Positions 17,741 through 24,516 of a stretch of 24,516 nt of DNA are shown here, one piece after another. The translations under genes and the position numbers were made by a program. The first letter of the stretch is position 1, and each line of letters opens with the position of its first letter. The stretch covers positions 645,355 to 669,870 of the forward strand of contig MNCI01018161.1 in assembly GCA_015680685.1 (NCBI GenBank), read 5' to 3'. This DNA is from Gnetum montanum (Eukaryota; Streptophyta; Gnetopsida; Gnetales; Gnetaceae). Below the pieces are notes generated by a model that was given only the letters and a program-made list of their open reading frames with translations, did no database searches and was not told the DNA's origin.

Positions 17741-18560
17741 ATGGTAAGTGAATCCAAATCTAAGAAACATTCATTTTTTAAAACAAGTCTAGAAAGGATT
17801 CAAAAAATTGGAGCTTCACCTACATCCAGCCCATCTAAATATACTTCTAAAGGAAACACTATGATTCCAGCTTCTATGGAACCAATCCTACTAGTTGTGA
17901 TGCTTACTAAAATTGTAACAAACTAGATTAAATTAGGAGCACTTTTTAAGAAGAGAATAACTCCTAAAAGTCCCTTAGTATATCTCCAGATAGTAGGACA
18001 TAAACCCTGTAAGGCTCTACTAGATTATAGATCAAGAGTACATCTAATCTCACAAGATATGTGCAAAGCCTAGAATCTTCCTCCACTAAAAAAAAGGCAA
18101 CATCCAACTAGAGCTTGCTGATTAGTCAATCACTATCCCACTTGAATAGGTGAAAGATGTCATCACCACTATATGTAGCTAGTCTTATTCTATTGATTTC
18201 TTAGTTATGCATGTGGGAAAAAAGAAAGAGGAATTTTCTATAATTATGGGAAGAGCATGGCTTAGCATTTTGGACACTAAGCTAGGAATCAAAGACTTGT
18301 CCTTGGAAATCTCCAAGGAAGATGAAGATGGAATTATATAGAGACATTGAGTTCCAAGTATCACATATAATGATAACAAGTGTAATTGTGTGCAGAAAAT
18401 TTGGGCTATAAAAGAGAATGCCATCACAACATGCAATGGATGTATAAAAGAGATATGTGTACAAAGGTATCTATATGGAGAAATCACCCAATAAGAAGGC
18501 ACCCAATGGTTGATACCTGAAGACGAGACTGAATCCAATATATGCATTGAACCTACAAGT
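17741..18560 (+). pseudogene. Aspartic protease region of element B
   Basis: An open frame at 17741-17926 leads, after a stop, into PLVYLQIVGHKPCKALLD, then YRSRVHLISQDMCK. This matches the retrotransposon protease pattern ...A-L-(I/L)-D-(S/T)-G-(S/A)-x-V-N-L-I-S. At the active site (codons 18023-18031) the Asp is kept but Ser/Thr-Gly is Tyr-Arg, so it is catalytically dead. GRAWLSILDTKLGIKDLSL (about 18246-18303) matches the G-R-x-W-L/M motif that follows the protease in this group. In addition to this plus-strand reading, the minus strand has a shadow frame at 18185-18547. Confidence 0.6.
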
Positions 18561-18935
18561 AGAATTACAAGTGCCTATGTAGAAGAAATTGATAAGTTGG
18601 AATAGTTTAAAAGAGAACTTCCTCACATCAAGTCATTTCAAGAAAAAGACATTGAATGGGAAATTCTATAGATACAAGAGATAGATGAAAAAAAACCCTT
18701 AAAACTAAAGGGCCTATTGGACAAACTAGAATATGATTTTTTGAATAAAGAAAATCCAGTAATTATAAATGTAAAACTTGATAAGGAATAAAAGAGGAAA
18801 TTACTGGAAGTGGTAAATAAATGGCCAACTGCATTTTCATGATCCAATAATGAGATCACTAGAATTAACCAACATACCTGCCAACATCAAAATTATATAG
18901 ATCTAGCTACCAAAGCATGCCATCAAACTCAAAGA

Positions 18936-19560
18936 ATGTTAAACCCGAAGCTTAAAGAAGTTGTCAAAAAAGAGTTAGAAAAATTGCTAAAATTAGGGTT
19001 TATCTATTTGATAGCAGACATTGAATGGATTAGCCCATTAGCCATTGTACCAAAAAAGGGTGGCAAGTGGAGGGTTTGCATTGATTTCAAGTTACTAAAC
19101 ATGGAAAGATTCAAGGAACATTTTCCTTGGAATTTGTTAGCCAAGTCCTCAATACTATAGTAAGGCACTAGTATTACAACTTTTTAGATGGCTACAATAG
19201 CTACAATCAAATCTACATTACATCATAAGACCAAGAAAGGACCACATTTACTAGCTCATGGGGTACTTTTACATACAAGAAGATGCCCTTTCGATTTTGT
19301 AATGCACCTAATTCATTGCAAAGACTTGTATTGAACATCTTCCAAAAGTAAATTGGCAATGGAGTTAAAGTCTTTATGAGTGACTTCTCCACATATGGGC
19401 TAGATTTTAAACAAGTATTGGATGATTTAGAGGATGTACTAAAAAGATATGTAGAAACCACCTAAAGCTTAATAAGCTAATAAGCCATTTAATGATTCAA
19501 GCTGGTATATTTCTAGGACATAGAGTATCTCACAAGGAAATAGAGGCAGATCTAGAGAAG
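18936..19560 (+). pseudogene. Reverse transcriptase of element B
   Basis: The longest clean piece (18936-19160) reads MLNPKLKEVVKKELEKLLKL, GFIYLIADIEWISPLAIVPK, KGGKWRVCIDFKLLN. This is the standard start of Ty3-gypsy RT (K-E-x-x-K-L-L-x-A-G-x-I-x-P ... W-V-S-P-x-x-V-P-K-K ... R-x-C-V-D-F-R-x-L-N). The region then changes frame several times. VFMSDFSTYG at about 19370-19399 is the catalytic Y/F-M-D-D-F box with the first Asp changed to Ser, which abolishes activity. SHLMIQAGIFLGHRVSHKEI (about 19479-19540) is the later F-L-G-H-x-V-S block. Confidence 0.75.
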
Positions 19561-19740
19561 ATCAAAGTCATCTAGAACATCACTCAGTGGCCAAAATCAT
19601 TAATAATGTCATATCATTTCTTGACCACATAGGATATTATTGAAGATTTATTGAAAATTTTTCAAAAGTTGAAAAATCACTGGCAAAAGTCACAAAGAAA
19701 GAAGCACCATTCCACTCAATAAAATTATGTGAAAAGGCAT

Positions 19741-20172
19741 TTAATACATTAAAATAAAAATTGATCGAAACACCAATCCTTCACACTTTAGATTAGTCTA
19801 AACCCTTTTACATACTAATAAATGCTTTAAACTATGCACTAGAAGCAATGCTCACTTAGCTAGATAATAAAAAATGATCCTATTATATACATTACACCAG
19901 CTAGAGCATCACTAGGGCACAACTTATTTACATCACTATAGAAAGAAGCTTATGCCATGGTGTATAGACTTAAGAAATTTAGACATTATGTACTCTGGTA
20001 TCCTATTTATGTCCACACAAATCATAGTGCTATCAGATTTCTAATGAATAAACCATTAGTCAGTCCAAGGTTGATAAGATGACTTGTGATATTACAAGAA
20101 TTTGACATTACCATGAGAGATAAAAAGGGAATCGAAAACGTTGTAGTTGATCATCTATCCAAACTTAGATAG
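19741..20172 (+). pseudogene. RNase H domain of element B, catalytic Asp residues lost
   Basis: FYILINALNYALEAML near 19806-19853 corresponds to the F-x-L-x-T-D-A-S-x-x-A-x-G-A-V-L block, with the catalytic Asp read as Asn (AAT for GAT). EAYAMVYRLKKFRHYVLWY (about 19948-20000) includes the E-A-x-A-x-V-x-x-L-x-K-F-R-x-Y region. VHTNHSAIRFLMNKPL (about 20011-20056) corresponds to V-x-T-D-H, again with Asp to Asn (AAT). IRDKKG-like MRDKKGIENVVVDHLSKLR (20113-20170) is the N-x-V-A-D-x-L-S-R end. Both catalytic losses are single G-to-A changes. Confidence 0.75.
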
Positions 20173-20189
20173 GAACCACATGACAACGA

Positions 20190-20430
20190 TGAACCATTAT
20201 TAGACCAATTTCCTAATGAAAATCTATTTACAGGAATAGCAATGGCTACCACCTCAATAAAGAAGTCATAAATCTTTGGTTATGTGGTCTGTCTCACTTC
20301 ACAAAAAATTTCTATTGAGTGGGACAAGAAACAAAAGTATCCATTCCTCCACTAATCCAAATAGTATATGGAAATTAATGGAAGCCTTTACAAGTTTAGC
20401 AATACTAGATTAATAAAAAAGCATTAATTT
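20190..20430 (+). pseudogene. Start of integrase region of element B, truncated
   Basis: After the RNase H end come EPHDNDEPLLDQFPNENLFT and MATTSIKKS. Then WDKKQKYPFLH and YMEINGSLYKFSNTRLIKK, in place of the R-x-x-x-x-Y-x-W-x-x-x-L-Y-K-x-x-x-x-x-L-I-R-R-C segment before the HHCC zinc domain. The zinc domain itself and the DDE core are absent. The element is broken near 20430 in a T run. Confidence 0.5.
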
Positions 20431-20439
20431 TTTTTCATA

Positions 20440-21136
20440 TGAATGCAAATATGTTCATAGGATGTAGTAGAAGAAATGTTTTGAAGTCTTTACAGAATGC
20501 CAAAAAAATCCTACTCATGATATTGGTTGAATTGATTAATAGTATAAAACTATTTGTAGAGTTAGAAATTATGCTAGATGATTTGGAAAATAATTAGCAT
20601 CAAGCTAAAGAATATCTTAGAGAATTTGTAAAGAAAATGTAAATCTTTAAGACTAGAATCTCTTTGTCTTTGAAACTTAAAGAGCCTTAGTTAATCCTTG
20701 TTATGCTAAACAATGTTGGGATGCTTTTGAAGCTAAGAGTGCTCTCAAAAGTTACATGGGTTGGCTAAAAATTGAAGATTGATCTTGTTCAGAATTTTTA
20801 AAATTTTTAAAAGGAAATAGTTAAGTACCTAAATTGGAACCACTTTATATAAATGATTCCATCAATAACATTTTTGACACTATCCATAATTTCTTTAGTA
20901 AATCATTTTTCTTCTATTTTTTCTTTTAAAATCATTAGCAAGAAATCCTTCTAAACCTCTAGTACACATATTCTTCATCTTATAATAGAAGCACAATAAA
21001 GTATTCTTGAAGTAGAAATTATAGTGAAGGAATTCAAAGTAGTGGCCTTTAGTTTAATGAATAGTAAAGCTCCAATTTTTGATGGTCTTCCAAATGAATT
21101 TTTTAACAAGTGTTAGAATACCTCTGGATATGGGGG
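20440..21136 (+). pseudogene. LINE-A, linker and start of reverse transcriptase (3' part of the split LINE)
   Basis: ALKSYMGWLKIED, a stop, then SCSEFLKFLKG (about 20740-20810) matches the linker K-S-R-x-x-W-L-K-x-G-D-x-N-(S/T)-x-F-F. LEPLYINDSINNIFDTIHNF with FSKSFF (about 20838-20910) matches I-x-x-L-x-x-x-x-G-x-x-x-x-x-x-x-x-I-x-x-x-F-x-x-F-F-x-x-L-F. EVEIIVKEFKVVAFSL (from about 21011) with MNSKAPIFDGLPNEFFNKC (21058-21114) matches the first RT block, normally N-K-A-P-G-P-D-G-F-P-x-E-F-(F/Y)-K-x-x-W; the Trp is a TAG here. The element stops at about 21136, where LINE-C begins on the other strand. It carries on from the endonuclease at 13530-14260. Confidence 0.7.
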
Positions 21137-21149
21137 GTTGTCGAACCCC
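21134..21149. repeat. Perfect 6-bp hairpin at the LINE-A/LINE-C junction
   Basis: GGGGTT, loop GTCG, AACCCC. On the minus strand it is the last structured sequence after the LINE-C poly(A) signal, so it may be the end of the LINE-C RNA. No poly(A) tail is visible beyond it. Confidence 0.6.
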
Positions 21150-21509
21150 GAAAAGAGAATTTTATTAATAGAAACCAAAAATTAGTACATATGCTACTTC
21201 AAGACATATAGATTGAGGAAAGAAGGAAGAGAAACCATGTTGACTGAGATTATTATAGAGGAAACATGTTAATCTTAGCATTCTACAGGGTGTGAAAATG
21301 TATTCCAAAGATCAACCATTCGCTGAAATGTGTGTGTCTTTTCCTGGATGTGGATAGTTGAATGAGAACAAAGGTGGAAGAAAGAGGAAAAAGGCAAAAT
21401 GGTGTAGAAAACTGTGGCTTAATTAGGAGACTCTCTTCTGAAGCGAGGCTTGATGATGGTGATTACTTGGATCTCCGATATCACTCCATGGCTGCAATAA
21501 GAAAAACAA
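21150..21509 (-). other. LINE-C 3' UTR with poly(A) signal
   Basis: There is no coding potential. On the minus strand the poly(A) signal ATTAATAAAATTCTC (plus 21158-21170 region) lies near the distal end. This position, downstream of a complete ORF2 end, supports LINE-C being complete on its 3' side apart from the missing A-tail. Confidence 0.55.
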
Positions 21510-22289
21510 CTAGTTAGCATTCATCTTGAATTTTGGGACTTGAGATATAATTTGAAAGTGAACATGCTGAAAAATTTGCATTTTTTTTGAAGTAGTTAGT
21601 TGTAAGGAGTTTGAAATAATTGTCTTTTGAAAAAGTGTGGTACATCTACGTTTCCAAATATTATATAAGATGATGGGCCTAAGGATCTTCCATAGGAAAT
21701 GAGAGTTTTTGGACCTGATAGGTAAGAAACCAAACATTACGGCCTCTTGTGTAAGAGTGCATGAGGGAAAAACCTTAGAAGCCCATTCCCATGCATGCTG
21801 AGCAAATGGGCAAAGCCAAAAAACATGGACAAAGGTTTCAGGGTCATTACATAAAGGGCACTTAGGGGAGTGAATCCCAAGGTATGCTAAACGTTTCCCG
21901 ATTGGGAGACCTTGATGAAGAAAACACCAAAGGAATTGTTGAATTTTTGGAAGAGTCGGGAGATGCCAAATTTGGTTGAAAAGAGAGATCCAAAAATCCT
22001 CAGATTCTTGTTTATTCCAAGATCGATTACAACGTAGAATGACTTCGGAAGAATCGTGTAACAATTGGAAGGGAACATGTGGCCGATAAGGAAAAATTTT
22101 TGACCCATTAGACCAATAGAGGCCATGAAATAGACCTTGGATAGCACCATCTAGGTGTAAAGATTGATGAAGAAATGTATGTATCTGGTGGAAGCAAAGC
22201 TGCTTTTCTTTTGAAGCTCCATATAGGTTTTCAAACGCTTCCCAAGAAATCCATTGATTAGCAAGACGAAGACAATTAAGGGAAATCAC
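21510..22289 (-). CDS. LINE-C C-terminal domain with RT-associated zinc motif
   Basis: A 259-codon frame ending at TAA 21510-21512. The middle contains WISLFNQIWHLPTLPKIQQF, LWCFLHQGLPIGKRLAYLGI and then CPLCNDPETFVHVFWLCPFA (plus 21801-21860), AQHAWEW. This is the plant LINE zinc-binding domain (C-P-x-C-x8-H-x5-C) that follows the RT, thought to help RNA binding. The four ligands are intact. A Lys/Arg-rich tail (NIWKRRCTTLFQKT) precedes the end. The first Met at 22287-22289 is probably internal. Confidence 0.8.
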   Translation of the reverse strand: MISLNCLRLANQWISWEAFENLYGASKEKQLCFHQIHTFLHQSLHLDGAIQGLFHGLYWSNGSKIFPYRPHVPFQLLHDSSEVILRCNRSWNKQESEDFWISLFNQIWHLPTLPKIQQFLWCFLHQGLPIGKRLAYLGIHSPKCPLCNDPETFVHVFWLCPFAQHAWEWASKVFPSCTLTQEAVMFGFLPIRSKNSHFLWKILRPIILYNIWKRRCTTLFQKTIISNSLQLTTSKKMQIFQHVHFQIISQVPKFKMNAN

Positions 22290-22348
22290 TCCCTTCTAGT
22301 ACCAAAAAATGGCTAATCTTGCATTAGTAATGGCAAGAGGGGCAGGGG

Positions 22349-22980
22349 TCAAGGGTAACCACCAAGGGCAAAGCATGGGAAGAAGAGTAGGGTTAAGATG
22401 GATATTAGACCAATTAATATGATGGTGGAGAACTTGCCAAGCCTTCCATATGCTTTTGAATACATGGGAGCCAGGAATGGAGATAGAATGAGGAGAAAAA
22501 ATCCAATTAATAGGATGGATGTTTTACAAAAAGGCTTATGTTTAGGAAAACTTTGATGAAGCCTTAGCTGGAGAAGATTCCCAATTATGTCCGAGGTGTC
22601 CAGATGTTGCACTAACCACTTAGCAACTAAGGTAAGACCCTGTTTGTAGGAATTCAATAGACTTAATCCTCCTTTGTTTCTAGGAAGAGTGACAATGTTC
22701 CAAGCAACATGATGAAACCTCGTTGGGAATCTTTAGATGACCACATGAAGTCTCGAAATAACCGTTCCAAGTTTTGATAGACTGTGTGGGAAGGAGCCCA
22801 GCACAAGGAATAATACACATGGGTAGATGCACAAATGGATTTACAAACAAGATATTTTCCTGCCAAGGTAAGGGGCTTAATCTTCCACTTTTCAGTTTTC
22901 TTACGAATACGAGAGATAACTAGCTCCCACAGAGTAGAAGTAGGACCACGAAATCGAAAAGGGATTCCCAAGAGCGTCAT
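22349..22980 (-). pseudogene. LINE-C RT thumb/connection region, frame broken
   Basis: 22980-22663 reads MTLLGIPFRFRGPTSTLWEL, VISRIRKKTEKWKIKPLTLA, GKYLVCKSICASTHVYYSLC. This is the standard post-RT section of plant LINEs (Y-L-G-x-P-x ... W-x-x-x-x-x-R-I-x-x-K-x-x-x-W-K-x-x-x-L-S-x-A-G-R). LERLFRDFMWSSKDSQRG follows (R-x-F-L-W-G-x-x). The frame then shifts, and 22657-22349 continues with LNSYKQGLTLVAKWLVQHLD (in the place of G-L-x-x-x-N-x-x-L-x-x-K-W). At least one frameshift separates it from the RT and one from the C-terminal domain. Confidence 0.75.
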
Positions 22981-23118
22981 GATCTCATGGTCTTAGATTA
23001 ATTTCCATGGATAGGTGGGGAGTTTACTATAATTGTTATGAAAACTGTAAACAAAAGATTTAGACCAATTAATGGTAGAACCAGAGAGAGAACAATATTG
23101 CTCTACTTGGGCTAAAAG

Positions 23119-24393
23119 TCATTTAACATTATCGGTTGTATTTTGGATTAGAAAAAAAGAGTCATCAGCAAAATGCATATTAAGCAGTTGATGTTGAGGA
23201 GAGGAAAAGCGCACGCCATATAGCATCCCTGATTGAATATCATGGTTAATTTGATGGCAAAGGAAATCCGTAGCAATGATAAAGAGATAAGGGGAAAGAG
23301 GACAACCTTGTCTTATTGATCTATGTATTGCAAAGGGGGCGGTGATGCCAAAGGTGGTGGCTATTCTCGCATTAGCATCTGAGAAGAGACATTTCACCAT
23401 ATGAAGATACTTGGAGCCAAAACCTAGTTTTGACATAGTTTGAAGGATAAAGTCCCACTTAATGTTGTCATAGGCCTTGGCATAGTCCAATTTCATCAAA
23501 AGGATGTCTTGGCTATCATCCTCAGCCCACTGCAAACCTTCCCAAGCAGCCACAACATTATCTAAGATATAATGCCCTGGGACAAATCCGGTTTGTTGAG
23601 GGGATATAATTTTATGAAGGAATTTTTTCAAACGTAAGGCTAAGCATTTGGCCCAAATTTTGTATACCACACGAATAAGAGTAATGGGACACCAATTAGC
23701 TATACTAGTAGGGTCTCCTGATTTGGGAAGGAGGCGAATAATCCCAAGATTTAAATTTGGTCCAAGAGAACCAAGATGGATAGCCTCTTTAATTACTTGG
23801 AAAAGGTCATGGCCAACAAGATTCCAATGCCTCTGAAAAAATTCAACAGGGAAACCATCATATCCAGGAGCTTTCCCAGAGCTAAGTTTGAAAAAAGCGT
23901 GTTGAAGCTCTTCTTGAGTGATATTACCATCCAGGGTGTGAGACATGGATGAGTCAACTAACCTAGGATAGTTACGCGTAGTGGCCTCACATGATGAGAG
24001 ATTCATTGGGGAAGCTATAAACAAGGCTTCAAAGTGCTCCTTAAGGTAAGAGAGAATACTATCATGATCAGTGATAATGACACCATCCCTAGAGAGAGTA
24101 TCTGGGGATTGAATGGAAGGAGAGCTGTTAATATATTTAAAAAATTCCTTACATTGCTCATCTTGAATCTTCAACCAAGCAAGTCTACTTTTGATTAAGG
24201 CACTGTGGGCTTTGTGGACTTCCCAACATTGGAAAGTGAAGCGAACTTTAGCAAGTTCTTCATGAATGTGGGTATTAAAGGGTTCTGTGGATAACCTTTC
24301 CGTAAGATTATTAATAGTTGAACAAATGTTGTTGTACTCTTGTCTAGAATGAGAGGCCACTTCCTTGCTGAACTTCCGAGTAAAGTTCCTCAT
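23119..24393 (-). CDS. LINE-C reverse transcriptase, largest open segment of ORF2
   Basis: A 424-codon frame. Residues 1-115 are the linker after the endonuclease (LAWLKIQDEQCKEFFKYINS includes the W-L-K-x-x-D-x-x-x-x-F-F pattern). RT motifs then follow: FFKLSSGKAPGYDGFPVEFF, LGIIRLLPKSGDPTSIANWC, PITLIRVVYKIWAKCLALRL, TGFVPGHYILDNV, LMKLDYAKAYDNIKWDFI (first catalytic Asp), RQGCPLSPYLF, and MHFADDSFF with the FADD catalytic pair at plus 23161-23172. A TAA stop at 23119-23121 then cuts the domain right after QNTTDNVK. A stop TAG also lies in frame upstream (about 24435), so the ATG at 24391-24393 is not a natural start but the first Met of a fragment of a roughly 1200-residue protein. RT residues look intact. 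Confidence 0.85.
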   Translation of the reverse strand: MRNFTRKFSKEVASHSRQEYNNICSTINNLTERLSTEPFNTHIHEELAKVRFTFQCWEVHKAHSALIKSRLAWLKIQDEQCKEFFKYINSSPSIQSPDTLSRDGVIITDHDSILSYLKEHFEALFIASPMNLSSCEATTRNYPRLVDSSMSHTLDGNITQEELQHAFFKLSSGKAPGYDGFPVEFFQRHWNLVGHDLFQVIKEAIHLGSLGPNLNLGIIRLLPKSGDPTSIANWCPITLIRVVYKIWAKCLALRLKKFLHKIISPQQTGFVPGHYILDNVVAAWEGLQWAEDDSQDILLMKLDYAKAYDNIKWDFILQTMSKLGFGSKYLHMVKCLFSDANARIATTFGITAPFAIHRSIRQGCPLSPYLFIIATDFLCHQINHDIQSGMLYGVRFSSPQHQLLNMHFADDSFFLIQNTTDNVK

Positions 24394-24516
24394 CCTGCTA
24401 GTGGTTCGCAGCCACCATTGAATCCAACCACCTGACCTATGGGCCTAGGTTCGACATTCCAAAGATTAGAAAGAAGTTGTTGAGACGAAGGAGATGAGAA
24501 TAAATTAGAGTGTAGG

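Larger units (their letters stand above)
14281..20430 (+). mobile_element. Element B: decayed Ty3-gypsy LTR retrotransposon, Asp-tRNA PBS type, lacking its 3' end
   Basis: In order: 5' LTR (about 14281-15185), PBS (15187-15205), gag (15357-about 17730), protease relic (about 17980-18080), reverse transcriptase (18936-19560), RNase H (19741-20172) and the beginning of the integrase region (20220-20430). Gag, then protease, RT, RNase H and integrase is the Ty3-gypsy order. The integrase core and 3' LTR are missing: sequence after about 20430 belongs to LINE-A. The element sits inside LINE-A, between its endonuclease and its RT linker. It belongs to the same family as element 1. The 5' edge is placed where LINE-A coding similarity stops and LTR similarity starts; no target duplication could be confirmed because the 3' end is lost. 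Confidence 0.8.
21130..24516 (-). mobile_element. LINE-C: L1-like plant LINE, minus strand, 5' end off the window
   Basis: In minus-strand order: a linker and reverse transcriptase (24393-23119), the thumb/connection region in broken frames (22980-22349), the C-terminal zinc-containing domain (22289-21510), a 3' UTR (21509-21150) with AATAAA at 21161-21166 (plus TTTATT), and a hairpin end. The endonuclease and first ORF would lie beyond 24516. It is far better preserved than LINE-A or element B (long open frames, intact RT motifs), so it is probably younger, but it is still broken by stops. Its 3' end abuts LINE-A within the RT start. No poly(A) tail or target duplication could be seen. Confidence 0.85.

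Noticed and set aside
18185-18547. 120-codon minus-strand frame
   Set aside because: It is the shadow of the protease-downstream region of element B, which has family motifs on the plus strand.

Overview
The window looks like intergenic, repeat-dominated DNA from a seed plant with a large genome, most plausibly a gymnosperm such as a conifer. The grounds are: plant-type LINEs with a C-terminal CPLC...H zinc domain, Ty3-gypsy elements with an Asp-tRNA-like primer binding site, a Ty1-copia scrap, a PPR-like scrap, AT-rich filler, and very old elements riddled with stops. The species assignment is inference. There is one unresolved base (N) at 12925. No intact host gene can be called with confidence.

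Layout. 1-2640: a GCGTA-rich minisatellite-like domain. It has scattered GCGTAAAC-type units from about 358 to 1345, then clusters of the perfect palindrome GCGTATACGC with a 36-bp tandem block at 1807-1974. It is flanked on both sides by minus-strand open frames of unknown identity. 2640-3870: AT-rich DNA with a TATA-like box and a cluster of ATATCG/GATATC motifs. 3870-6420: a decayed minus-strand Ty3-gypsy element (element 1) with LTR, primer binding site and gag but no visible pol. 6550-7401: an inverted-repeat structure. 7534-7793: three short tandem duplications.

7857-11330 is the least repetitive stretch. It holds a candidate spliced but probably frameshifted minus-strand gene (exons at 7974-8827, poly(A) signal at 7857), a PPR-like fragment (9931-10113, plus), and a GC-rich island at 10905-11330 with a TATA box and a consensus splice donor on the minus strand. 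11441-11790 is a small tandem-repeat array with a perfect 61-bp duplication.

11980-24516 is a graveyard of nested retroelements: a minus-strand Ty1-copia RNase H scrap (about 12090-12320); a plus-strand LINE (LINE-A) whose endonuclease is at 13530-14260 and whose linker and reverse-transcriptase start are at about 20440-21136; between them a plus-strand Ty3-gypsy element (element B, about 14281-20430) of the same family as element 1; and a minus-strand LINE (LINE-C) from about 21130 off the right edge. The order of events reads as LINE-A first, then element B and LINE-C inserted into or next to it. All are inactive here: catalytic residues are lost and most ORFs are broken, often by changes consistent with C-to-T/G-to-A decay of methylated cytosines.
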